A DNA stretch of 16,420 nt, taken from positions 1 to 16,420 of the forward strand of contig JAGOGU010000012.1 of the NCBI GenBank assembly GCA_017996515.1, in the 5' to 3' direction. The DNA is from Allobrachymonas sp. (lineage in GTDB: Bacteria; Pseudomonadota; Gammaproteobacteria; Burkholderiales; Burkholderiaceae_C). Position numbers and translations under genes: made by a program. Positions within the stretch are counted from its first letter, which is position 1; each line of letters begins with the position of its first letter. Below, piece by piece: positions 1 through 6,312 of the stretch. The notes under the pieces were generated by a model. It was not told the DNA's origin. It searched no databases and saw only the letters and a program-made list of their open reading frames with translations.

Positions 1-774
1 ACTGTTTGCCCCCAGCGGCCAGCCAGAGGTATGCACCACCAACCCGGGCTGCGCCTTGTCGGCAGGCACTTCCCACAGCTCCTTGATGCCGATCGACCAG
101 CTGGGCGCATCGCGCCCCTCGTCCAGTTGGTAGTGCGCGATCAGTTGTTTGCCCAAATGGCCGCGTGCGCCTTCGGCAAACACGGTGTATTTGCCACGCA
201 ACTCCATGCCGCGCTGGAAATTCGGCAGCGGCTGCCCGCTTTTGTCGATGCCCATATCGCCGGTGGCGATGCCACATACGCGGTCAGCCTCGTCATACAG
301 CACTTCGGCTGCGGCAAAGCCGGGAAAAATGTCCACCTCCAGGCGCTCGGCCTGCTCGGCCAACCATTGGCACAAGCCACCCAGGCTGATGATGAAATTG
401 CCCTCGTTGCGCAAAGATTGGGGCAGCAGCCAATGCGGTGTGGCCAGACTTTTGCTGGCCGACAAAAATAGCACCTCATCGCGCACCACAGGCTGGCGCA
501 CCGGCGCGCCTTGCTGCTGCCAATCGGGCAGTAACTCGTTGAGTGCGCGTGGATCCATCACTGCGCCCGACAGGGTATGCGCGCCAATCTCTGCGCCTTT
601 GTCCAGCACCACGACTGAAATATCCTGTTGCTGTGCAGCGGCCAGTTGCTTGATATGAATAGCCGTTGCCAGCCCAGCCGGACCGCCGCCCACCACTACC
701 ACGTCGTACTCCATCGATTCGCGGGGGCTGTGCAACAAGGCGTGGTTGGATGCGCTGGGCAGGGTTGGATTCAT
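1..774 (-). CDS. Electron-transfer flavoprotein:ubiquinone oxidoreductase (ETF-QO), N-terminal part, cut by window edge
   Basis: The reverse strand is open from an ATG at 774 to the window edge, giving the first 258 codons. The product should pass electrons from reduced electron-transfer flavoprotein to ubiquinone at the inner membrane, serving fatty-acid and amino-acid oxidation. Visible evidence is a Rossmann FAD motif (YDVVVVGGGPAGLATA, about residues 22-37) followed by the family-typical block GAHTLSGAVMDPRAL, and further on a YTVFAEGARGHLGKQL segment typical of ETF-QO and geranylgeranyl-reductase-like flavoproteins. The quinone-binding region and the C-terminal [4Fe-4S] ferredoxin-like domain lie outside the window and cannot be checked. 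A second in-frame ATG at 714 starts directly before the FAD motif (MEYDVVVVGG) and is an alternative start; neither has a strong Shine-Dalgarno sequence. The gene is transcribed away from the urease cluster and is probably unrelated to it. Confidence 0.85.
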   Translation of the reverse strand, partial: MNPTLPSASNHALLHSPRESMEYDVVVVGGGPAGLATAIHIKQLAAAQQQDISVVVLDKGAEIGAHTLSGAVMDPRALNELLPDWQQQGAPVRQPVVRDEVLFLSASKSLATPHWLLPQSLRNEGNFIISLGGLCQWLAEQAERLEVDIFPGFAAAEVLYDEADRVCGIATGDMGIDKSGQPLPNFQRGMELRGKYTVFAEGARGHLGKQLIAHYQLDEGRDAPSWSIGIKELWEVPADKAQPGLVVHTSGWPLGANS

Positions 775-1583
775 CGTCGGTTCAAAAAAATGTGAGACTG
801 TGCGGGCCTGCAGCATGGGCAAAACGCCAAGGGGGGCTGCGTGCAGCATGAATTATCGCTGCAAGGGTTGTCGAGGGGGTGGCGGAGGGAGAGTACGCAG
901 TCCCTAGCGTTTGTCGCGTATCAATTAGTGTAGGGGCAAGCGCAAGCGGCGTCGTTCTGGTGTCTTCAATTCCGAGGGGATGGTGCGGTTGTGCCAGAGT
1001 CTTTTTTCACCCAGCCGTTTCTGTGTGTGAGCAGATTTTATGGTTTGCCGACTGATGTACATCATGCTTTAACCGAGGCAGAGGCCGTGAGCATGCTCGC
1101 CATCTGGTACGCGACGCTTGTTTTTGTATGGCTTGGCTGGCGGGCCTTCGCGTGTGTAGCGGGCTGGAAAAACCGGTTTTTGGCATTCCGTCGGGACTTA
1201 TATAGCCCGCGCAAATCTCAAAAAAACGGGCTTGGGCAGCACGATGCCGACTTTGTGGGGCCGTTTGGGGGCCGCAGGCCTGTTTTTAAGGTGTTTTAAT
1301 TCCATGCCGTTTTGTCGGGATTCGTGGTCCACGCATAAACGGTACATTTTTTTTAATTATCATTAATTTAAAGTTACATCATATGCTTTAATTTTTCAGT
1401 CATTGTTTCCTTCTTTGTTTTTTTGAAAAAATCAAGAACATCAAGTGATTGTGAGGCGCTTTAATCATTATTAATGAATGTTTTATTTGATGTCCAACAG
1501 AGTCTTCTATAAGAGTCGCCGCCTACGGTACTTGCTCCTTTTGGGATGTATGTAAATATTTGTAAAAACTTTATTTCAGAACG
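775..1583. other. Long divergent intergenic region upstream of the urease cluster
   Basis: About 0.8 kb separates the flavoprotein start from the urease promoter. The part to about 1300 has ordinary base composition. The part from about 1335 to 1580 is strikingly AT-rich, with T-runs and short palindromes, as expected for a regulated promoter region. One frame from a GTG at 991 to 1299 (102 codons) has a GAGGGGA ribosome-binding-like site 10 bases upstream and a hydrophobic stretch (SMLAIWYATLVFVWLGW), so a small membrane protein is possible. I recognise no family and do not call it a gene. No RNA gene was recognised. Confidence 0.5.
1353..1474. promoter_or_regulatory. Pair of TTAAT-N4-ATTAA palindromes (candidate operator)
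   Basis: TTAAT-TATC-ATTAA lies at 1353-1366 and TTAAT-CATT-ATTAA at 1461-1474, so two sites with identical 5-base arms and the same 4-base spacer lie 108 bp apart. The second overlaps another inverted repeat, TCATT-ATT-AATGA at 1465-1477. The pair lies in the AT-rich tract upstream of the urease promoter, where a nickel-, nitrogen- or pH-responsive regulator could bind. The regulator is unknown, and short AT-only palindromes do arise by chance in such DNA. Confidence 0.3.
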
Positions 1584-1613
1584 TTGCTTTTATCCGTGAC
1601 CCGTGCCTACAAT
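1584..1613 (+). promoter_or_regulatory. Candidate sigma70-type promoter of the urease cluster
   Basis: TTGCTT (1584-1589) and TACAAT (1608-1613) are separated by 18 bases, a reasonable -35/-10 pair. It would give a leader of roughly 75 bases before ureA. An alternative weaker pair lies upstream near 1487-1513 (TTGATG and TATAAG, spacing 15). I saw no convincing sigma54 -24/-12 motif. Confidence 0.45.
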
Positions 1614-1696
1614 CAGGGGCGCTGTGCAGAAGTGCAGTTGTTATCCTCACAGTGTTTTTTATCATTAGTTGGTGTATCAAAATATAGGAGGTACCT

Positions 1697-1999
1697 ATGT
1701 TGCTCACGGAAAGAGAGCTTGAAAAGCTGGTCGTTTTCAATATGGCCGCTGTGGCCGAGAAGCGCAAGGCTAAAGGCCTGAAGTTGAATTTCCCCGAAGC
1801 TGTTGCCCTGATCACTGCCGCCGCTCTGGAAGGCGCACGCGAAGGCAAAACGCTGGAACAGGTCATGGCATCTTCTGCCAAAGTGGTTTCGAAGAAAGAC
1901 GTGATGGACGGCGTGGCTGATCTGGTTCCCCTGATCCAGGTTGAAGGCGTGTTCACTGATGGCAGTAGGCTCATCACTGTGCACGATCCTATCCAGTAA
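1697..1999 (+). CDS. ureA: Urease subunit gamma
   Basis: This 100-residue protein has exactly the usual length of the urease gamma subunit, the smallest structural part of the cytoplasmic nickel enzyme that hydrolyses urea to ammonia and carbamate. The family pattern is clear: an N-terminal LTERELEKL segment, then [20 protein letters not shown] (about residues 22-41), [14 protein letters not shown], and the closing block [18 protein letters not shown]. The ATG at 1697 is preceded by a strong ribosome site, TAGGAGGT at 1685-1692. It is the first gene of the cluster and lies 56 bases before ureB. Gamma and beta are separate genes here, unlike Helicobacter, where they are fused. The codons favour GGC/GGT, GCT and CGC and look well adapted for expression. 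Confidence 0.97.
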   Translation: MLLTERELEKLVVFNMAAVAEKRKAKGLKLNFPEAVALITAAALEGAREGKTLEQVMASSAKVVSKKDVMDGVADLVPLIQVEGVFTDGSRLITVHDPIQ

Positions 2000-2055
2000 T
2001 TGCGCGTTTTTATTTTCAAGAACAGACCAAATTCATTCTTTTTAAGGAGATCGAC

Positions 2056-2472
2056 ATGTCTGGAGGTGGAGCTTTTGGTGCTGGCCGCATTGGCGGCATC
2101 ATTCCGGCTAAAGGTGAGATTGAAATCAACGCCGGCCGTCCCGTAACAAAACTGAAAGTGCGCAACACAGGTGACCGTCCTGTGCAAATCGGTTCGCACT
2201 TCCACTTCTTCGAAGTGAACCGCGCTATCGAGTTCGATCGTGAAAAAGCTTTCGGCAAACACTTGAACATTCCTGCTGCCACCGCTGTGCGTCTGGAGCC
2301 CGGTATGGAGCAAGAAGTTGAACTGGTTCCCTACGCTGGCAAGCAAGTGGTTTATGGCTTCAACAACCTGGTTGACGGCTGGGCTGGCGCTGAAGGCAAG
2401 AGCGCTTACAACCCTGACCTGATCAAGGCCATGAAAAAAGTTGCAGAGCTTGGCTTCTCTAACAAGAAGTAA
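2056..2472 (+). CDS. ureB: Urease subunit beta with C-terminal extension
   Basis: The product is 138 residues; many bacterial beta subunits are about 100-106. The core is unmistakable: [17 protein letters not shown] (residues 13-29), [21 protein letters not shown] (35-55) and an [15 protein letters not shown] run (60-74). After the usual end near GFNN (101-104) the chain continues for about 34 residues (NLVDGW, then a basic helix [11 protein letters not shown] and SNKK). Helicobacter pylori UreA, a gamma-beta fusion, ends in a comparable GFNALVD-type extension that mediates assembly of its large supercomplex, and gamma plus beta here total 238 residues, the length I recall for that fusion. 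The residues before the core ([12 protein letters not shown]) are Gly-rich. The start is supported by TAAGGAGA about 6 bases upstream. Confidence 0.96.
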   Translation: MSGGGAFGAGRIGGIIPAKGEIEINAGRPVTKLKVRNTGDRPVQIGSHFHFFEVNRAIEFDREKAFGKHLNIPAATAVRLEPGMEQEVELVPYAGKQVVYGFNNLVDGWAGAEGKSAYNPDLIKAMKKVAELGFSNKK

Positions 2473-2492
2473 GTCTCGCGCAGTGTTTAGTG

Positions 2493-2508
2493 TGTTTCCA
2501 GTGAAACA
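2493..2508. promoter_or_regulatory. parS-like palindrome / small hairpin between ureB and ureC
   Basis: TGTTTCCAGTGAAACA matches the widespread parS consensus TGTTTCACGTGAAACA at 14 of 16 positions. Both differences are in the central CACGTG, where CA replaces AC. The arms TGTTTC and GAAACA are perfectly complementary with a 4-base CAGT loop. It could be a weak ParB site (parB lies about 11 kb away) or simply an RNA hairpin in the 64-base ureB-ureC spacer. No better parS was seen in the window. Confidence 0.3.
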
Positions 2509-2536
2509 TTCCTGATATTTGAGAGGAAAGCATAAA

Positions 2537-4273
2537 ATGGCTAAGATTTCTCGTGAACAATATGTAGGTCTGTACGGCCCCACAGTAGGCGACAAAATTC
2601 GCCTGGGCGACACCGACCTGTTTGTTGAAATTGAAAAAGACCTGCGCGCCAGCTATGGTGACGAGGCCGTGTTCGGTGGTGGTAAAACACTGCGTGACGG
2701 CATGGGCTTCGACAACACGGCTACCAGCGGTGCTGGCTGCTTGGACTTGGTTCTGACCAACGCCACCATCATTGACCCTATCCAGGGCGTGATCAAGGCC
2801 GACATCGGTATCAAAGACGGCAAAATCGCCGGTATCGGTAAAGCCGGTAACCCCAACACCATGCAAGGCGTTACTCCTGGCATGGCTTGCGGCCCAGCTA
2901 CCGACGCCATCAACTGCGGTTCTACCATCGTAACTGCCGGTGGTATCGATACCCACGTTCACTCCATCTGCCCGCAGATCGACAACACCGCTCTGGCTGG
3001 TGGCTGTACCACTCTGGTGGCTGGTGGTTTTGGTCCTACTGACGGTACCAACGCTACTACCGTAACTTCCGGTGTGTGGAACGTTGAGCAAATGCTGCGC
3101 AGCCAGGAAGCCATGCCTTTGAACATGTGCTTGATGGGTAAAGGTCAAGCTGCTGCTGGTCAAGGCGCTGGCAAAGCCACTCTGGTTGAGCAAATCGAAG
3201 CCGGCGTTGGCGCATTCAAGATCCACGAAGACTGGGGTACAACTCCCAACGCGATTCGTGCCTGCTTGCGCGTAGCCGACGAATACGATGTGCAAGTTGC
3301 CATCCACACCGACACGCTGAACGAATCCGGCTATGTGGAAGACTCCATTGCCGCTTTCGAAGGTCGTGCAATCCACACATTCCACACGGAAGGTGGCGGT
3401 GGCGGTCACGCTCCTGACATCATCCGTACAGCCGGCTTCATGAACGTGCTGCCTTCTTCGACCAACCCCAGCCTGCCATTCGGCGTGAACACACAGGCTG
3501 AGTTGTTCGACATGATCTGCGTGTGCCACCACTTGAACCCAGCTATTCCTTCCGACGCTGCCTTCGCTGAAAGCCGCGTTCGTTCGGAAACCATCGCTGC
3601 GGAAAACGTGCTGCACGATCTGGGCGCTATCTCCATGTTCTCGTCCGACACCCAAGCCATGGGTCGTATCGGTGAAAACTGGCAACGTGCCATCCAGACT
3701 GCTCACGCCATGAAACAAGCTCGTGGCAAGCTGCCTGAAGATGCGAAAGACAACGACAACTTCCGCGTTCTGCGCTATGTTGCCAAAATGACCATCAACC
3801 CCGCTATCACTCACGGTATCGGCCATGTAGTCGGTTCTATCGAAGTGGGCAAAATGGCTGACTTGGTGCTGTGGGCTCCTGAAATGTTCGGCGCCAAACC
3901 CAAGATGATTATCAAGGGCGGCATGATCAGCTACAGCGTAATGGGTGACCCCAACGCTTCGCTGCCAACTTGCCAGCCATTGGTGTATCGTCGCATGTAC
4001 GGCGCTCTGGGCGGCGCGATTGGTGCAACATGTGCCAACTTCGTTTCCCAGGCTGCTCTGGACCGCAACATCAACGAGCGTCTGGGCTTGGCCAAGCAGG
4101 CAATTGCTGTGAAGAACTGCCGTTCCATCAGCAAAGCCGACATGGTTCTGAACAACTATGCGCCTGTGATCAAGGTCAATCCTGAGACCTTCGCGGTAAC
4201 CATTGACGGCGTGCACCTGACAGTGCCTCCAGTCAAGGATGCCAAACTCAACCAGCTGTACTTCTTCAGCTGA
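2537..4273 (+). CDS. ureC: Urease subunit alpha (catalytic, dinuclear nickel)
   Basis: This 578-residue protein is the catalytic subunit. By alignment to the Klebsiella enzyme, all expected ligands are present: His140 and His142 (THVHSICPQ), Lys228 (the carbamylated bridging lysine in FKIHEDWG), His257 (AIHTDTLNE), His283 (HTFHTEG) and Asp371 (SSDTQAMGR). The catalytic and flap residues His230, Asp232, Cys330-His331 (CVCHH) and Arg347 are also present, so it should be active. Departures include Ser143 where an aromatic residue is common, GGGGGHAPD for GAGGGHAPD, and GENWQRAIQTAHAMK where most ureases have GE-(V/T)-x-x-RTWQ. These blocks resemble the Yersinia-type alpha subunit as I recall it. 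The ATG at 2537 is chosen because GAGAGGA at 2521-2527 is correctly spaced; an in-frame TTG at 2519 overlaps that site. It lies 64 bases after ureB. Confidence 0.97.
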   Translation: MAKISREQYVGLYGPTVGDKIRLGDTDLFVEIEKDLRASYGDEAVFGGGKTLRDGMGFDNTATSGAGCLDLVLTNATIIDPIQGVIKADIGIKDGKIAGIGKAGNPNTMQGVTPGMACGPATDAINCGSTIVTAGGIDTHVHSICPQIDNTALAGGCTTLVAGGFGPTDGTNATTVTSGVWNVEQMLRSQEAMPLNMCLMGKGQAAAGQGAGKATLVEQIEAGVGAFKIHEDWGTTPNAIRACLRVADEYDVQVAIHTDTLNESGYVEDSIAAFEGRAIHTFHTEGGGGGHAPDIIRTAGFMNVLPSSTNPSLPFGVNTQAELFDMICVCHHLNPAIPSDAAFAESRVRSETIAAENVLHDLGAISMFSSDTQAMGRIGENWQRAIQTAHAMKQARGKLPEDAKDNDNFRVLRYVAKMTINPAITHGIGHVVGSIEVGKMADLVLWAPEMFGAKPKMIIKGGMISYSVMGDPNASLPTCQPLVYRRMYGALGGAIGATCANFVSQAALDRNINERLGLAKQAIAVKNCRSISKADMVLNNYAPVIKVNPETFAVTIDGVHLTVPPVKDAKLNQLYFFS

Positions 4274-4285
4274 TCCACGATGCGT

Positions 4286-4317
4286 CGGGTCATGAGGCGT
4301 CATGCTTTAATGACCCG
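4286..4317 (+). other. Hairpin 1 in the ureC-ureE spacer
   Basis: CGGGTCAT (4286-4293) and ATGACCCG (4310-4317) form a perfect 8-base-pair stem with a 16-base loop, starting 13 bases after the ureC stop. No T-run follows, so it is not a standard intrinsic terminator. It may protect the 3' end of the structural-gene message. Confidence 0.55.
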
Positions 4318-4322
4318 CCATC

Positions 4323-4370
4323 TGGTTTTACCCCCTGTTGTGCTGCAAGGCATTGCAGGGGGTATTACCA
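4323..4370 (+). other. Hairpin 2 in the ureC-ureE spacer
   Basis: TACCCCCTG (4329-4337) pairs perfectly with CAGGGGGTA (4356-4364). Beyond a two-base T/T mismatch, TGGT (4323-4326) pairs with ACCA (4367-4370), making 13 pairs in total. The loop can form a competing inner hairpin, CTGCAA-GGCA-TTGCAG. There is no U-tract. Its position between the structural genes and the accessory genes suggests RNA processing, message stabilisation or partial attenuation that sets subunit-to-chaperone ratios. Confidence 0.6.
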
Positions 4371-4407
4371 GCATCTTTAAGTAGTGTTAACCGGAGTTGA
4401 AGTAAAA

Positions 4408-5061
4408 ATGCTGATCGTCGATACCGTTTTGGGTAACACCAGCGACAAGCAATGGCAAGATCGTGCCGCTGCAGCTAAAGTAGATTATTTGGCGCTGGAT
4501 CAGTGGGATGCTCAAAAGAACCGTCTGCGTCGTAAAACAGAACAAGGCAATGACATCGCGGTTTCGCTGCCCCGCAATACTTTTTTGCAAAATGGGGACG
4601 TGTTGGCGTTTGATGAAGCCAGCCAATCGATGATCGTCGCAAAAATCAATTTGCGCGATGTATTGATTATCGAAATCAAAGAACTGCTGAAAAAAGACCA
4701 GTCTGAACTGGTTCGTCTGTGCATTGAGTTGGGTCATGCCTTGGGCAACCAGCATTGGCCCGCCGTCGTGCGCGACAACAAGATCATTCTTCCGCTTACG
4801 GTAGATAAAAAGGTCATGACATCGGTTATGCGCACGCATGCTTTCCCCGATATCACTTACGACTTCCATCCTGCGGAAGTTGCTATTCCCTATTTGCTAC
4901 CGCATGAGGCGCGTCGCTTGTTTGGTGGCGCGGATCAAGGCTCGGTGGATATGTCGCATCATGTACATGGCGCACACGGAGGTCATGGTGCTGTCCCTCC
5001 CGGGCATCACAGCCACGATGGCGGCTTGACGCACCATGCCGATCATGGGCATAGCCATTAA
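4408..5061 (+). CDS. ureE: Urease nickel metallochaperone UreE with His-rich tail
   Basis: The product is 217 residues. UreE dimers bind nickel and hand it to UreG during urease maturation. The N-terminal peptide-binding domain is followed by the metal-binding domain, which shows the family signature LGHALGNQHWP (residues 108-118); His115 corresponds to the conserved interface His of Klebsiella UreE (His96). PYLLPHEARRLFG (161-173) is the usual end of the core. A tail of about 40 residues follows with 13 histidines (from H184 in SHHVHGAHGGHG to the terminal HGHSH), a typical nickel-buffering tail. The ATG at 4408 is preferred: it starts the typical MLIVDTVLGN sequence, with GGAG 11 bases upstream. 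An in-frame GTG at 4384 would add eight unlikely residues. A 134-base spacer with two hairpins separates it from ureC. Confidence 0.94.
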   Translation: MLIVDTVLGNTSDKQWQDRAAAAKVDYLALDQWDAQKNRLRRKTEQGNDIAVSLPRNTFLQNGDVLAFDEASQSMIVAKINLRDVLIIEIKELLKKDQSELVRLCIELGHALGNQHWPAVVRDNKIILPLTVDKKVMTSVMRTHAFPDITYDFHPAEVAIPYLLPHEARRLFGGADQGSVDMSHHVHGAHGGHGAVPPGHHSHDGGLTHHADHGHSH

Positions 5062-5093
5062 TATCACATGGGATGACGTTAGTAACCTATTGA

Positions 5094-5122
5094 TTGTAAA
5101 AGAATTGTCGGGTTGCGATAAT
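5094..5122 (+). promoter_or_regulatory. Candidate internal promoter before the His/Cys-rich gene
   Basis: TTGTAA (5094-5099) lies 17 bases before GATAAT (5117-5122). The -10 box is preceded by TGC, giving an extended -10 element. It sits in the 120-base ureE to His/Cys-gene spacer, unusually long for this cluster. If active, it would give the His/Cys-rich gene and downstream ureFGD their own transcript with a leader of about 50 bases. Confidence 0.4.
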
Positions 5123-5181
5123 TCCGTCGGCAGCCAGATCAGTGCTGCTGTTTCAATCATCAAGTAAAGGAAGTTTTAATC

Positions 5182-5502
5182 ATGACTAACACACAACATA
5201 CCCATACCCATACCCATGCAGACGGCACCAAGCATGCGCACGAACATGCTGAGTGCTGCGGCAAAACCGATTGTTGCGATCACAACCACGAGCATCAGCA
5301 CGCGCATGCGCATACCCATGCCGACGGTACAGCGCATACCCATGCGCATGACGAATGCTGCGGCAAAACCGATTGTTGCGATCACAGCCATGAGCATAGA
5401 CACGATCACGCACATACGCATGCCGACGGCACAGCGCATACCCATGCGCACGACGAATGCTGCGACAAGGGTGACTGCTGTGGTCACGATCACAAGCACT
5501 GA
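5182..5502 (+). CDS. Small His/Cys-rich tandem-repeat protein, probable nickel-binding protein
   Basis: The product is 106 residues, with 30 His and 12 Cys. After a short lead (MTNTQHTHT) it consists of three 34-residue repeats (residues 10-43, 44-77 and 78-106, the last truncated). Each has the plan HTHADGT, an HxHxH run, a Cys pair, G/DKxD, a second Cys pair, then an HxHxH run. There is no signal peptide or membrane segment, so it should be cytoplasmic. I recognise no named family. The composition resembles Helicobacter Hpn, a His-rich nickel-storage protein that also has Cys pairs, but the repeat design differs and the likeness may be convergent. Position between ureE and ureF implies a role in nickel buffering for urease; zinc or copper binding is an alternative. 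AAAGGAAG about 9 bases upstream supports the ATG. A candidate promoter lies at 5094-5122. Confidence 0.85.
   Translation: MTNTQHTHTHTHADGTKHAHEHAECCGKTDCCDHNHEHQHAHAHTHADGTAHTHAHDECCGKTDCCDHSHEHRHDHAHTHADGTAHTHAHDECCDKGDCCGHDHKH
5209..5499 (+). repeat. Three tandem 102-bp repeats within the His/Cys-rich gene
   Basis: Units start at 5209, 5311 and 5413 (period exactly 102 bp, 34 codons); the third stops after 87 bp at the stop codon. Units 1 and 2 share an identical 31-base run over the Cys-pair region (5254-5284 and 5356-5386). Units 2 and 3 are nearly identical over their first 50 or so bases. Unit 3 differs in its second Cys-pair segment. This indicates growth by tandem duplication, so the copy number may vary between strains. 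Confidence 0.9.
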
Positions 5503-5516
5503 TTGATTTGTTAACT

Positions 5517-6281
5517 ATGAATACCGCAGTTCAAGAAAACAAAAGCAATGCCGCTACAGGCGTTGAGCGTCGGATAGCCGATATGTCTTTGCTGCACTGG
5601 GTGCAGGCATTGCAATTTGGCGACTCTACGCTTCCAACAGGGGCGTTCACTTTCTCGCATGGGCTGGAGTCGGCTATTGAGCGCGGTCTGGTCACTGATG
5701 CCAAAACGTTGCACAGCTTTACCAAAACGGCTGTGGAGCAAGCAGCCAGCGGTGACGCCATTGCGGTGCTGCATGCTTGGCGTGCAGCACGTAAAGGCGA
5801 TCTGCAAAAACTGATACAAATTGACCGTGCGGTATTCAACCGCAAGCTCAACGAAGAGTTTCGCAGCATGACGATCAAAACCGGCAAGAAACTCATTGAG
5901 TTGGCCGACAAGGTCGTCAATGCTTCACGCGATGCGGACCTGTTGAGCCAGTGGCGCGCCAAAGTGGCCGGTGGCGAAACGGAAGGTACCTATCCGGTTT
6001 GTTTGGCCATCATTTTTGCCGTGCTTGATATTCCGGAGGAAGGTTGCTTTATGGTGCACCAGTATGGTGTGTCCATGGCAATCTTGAGTGCGGCTTTGCG
6101 TCTGGTGAAAGTGGATCACGTTGATACACAGACCATTTTGTTCAAGCTCAATGACACCATTGAGCATGACTATGCCGTTGCGGCCAAGCGTCGCCTGGAG
6201 GACATGGTTGGATTCGCGCCGATGGTGGATATGCTCGCCGCCGTGCATGTCCGTGCGCACGTTCGTATGTTCATGAATTGA
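5517..6281 (+). CDS. ureF: Urease accessory protein UreF
   Basis: The product is 254 residues from the ATG at 5517. UreF binds UreD and UreG on apo-urease and gates GTP hydrolysis by UreG. The family pattern is visible: LHWVQALQFGDSTLPTGAFTFSHGLE (about 26-51, equivalent to the usual L-x-D-S-x-L-P-x-G-x-F-S-H-S-x-GLE block), then an all-helical protein with an EGTYPVCLAI segment and a C-terminal FAPMVDMLAAVH. The start is uncertain. ATG 5517 lies only 14 bases after the previous stop and has no clear Shine-Dalgarno site; ATG 5583 (MSLLHW), preceded by CGGAT, would give 232 residues and fits the family N-terminus better. Initiation at 5517 could be coupled to the preceding gene. Confidence 0.92.
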   Translation: MNTAVQENKSNAATGVERRIADMSLLHWVQALQFGDSTLPTGAFTFSHGLESAIERGLVTDAKTLHSFTKTAVEQAASGDAIAVLHAWRAARKGDLQKLIQIDRAVFNRKLNEEFRSMTIKTGKKLIELADKVVNASRDADLLSQWRAKVAGGETEGTYPVCLAIIFAVLDIPEEGCFMVHQYGVSMAILSAALRLVKVDHVDTQTILFKLNDTIEHDYAVAAKRRLEDMVGFAPMVDMLAAVHVRAHVRMFMN

Positions 6282-6312
6282 TTTTTTTGTAGCCTGAGAG
6301 AGATTTAGCATC

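Noticed and set aside
775..1696. Sigma54 promoter or NikR operator for urease
   Set aside because: No TGGCAC-N5-TTGC or GTATGA-N16-TCATAC match was found by eye.
2519..2539. TTG start for ureC at 2519
   Set aside because: It overlaps the ribosome site GAGAGGA; ATG 2537 gives the typical MAKISREQYVGLYGPT start with correct spacing.
2459..4303. A 614-codon open frame antisense to ureC
   Set aside because: ureC is certain from its active-site motifs. The antisense frame stays open because ureC almost never uses the codons that read as stops on the other strand; its translation is His/Val/Gly-rich with no family likeness.
5176..5499. Met/Val-rich frames antisense to the His/Cys-rich repeat gene that look like membrane proteins
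   Set aside because: CAT and CAC codons (His) read as ATG and GTG on the other strand, so the repeat gene automatically creates Met/Val-rich shadows. The plus strand has a good ribosome site and operon context.
5182..5502. His/Cys-rich gene as a duplicated or broken UreE tail
   Set aside because: The UreE tail lacks Cys and lacks the 34-residue repeat plan, and the small gene has its own ribosome site and intact frame. Some His-rich likeness is only compositional.
5182..5502. Tandem repeat as a CRISPR array
   Set aside because: The 102-bp repeats are contiguous, in frame and coding, with no unique spacers.
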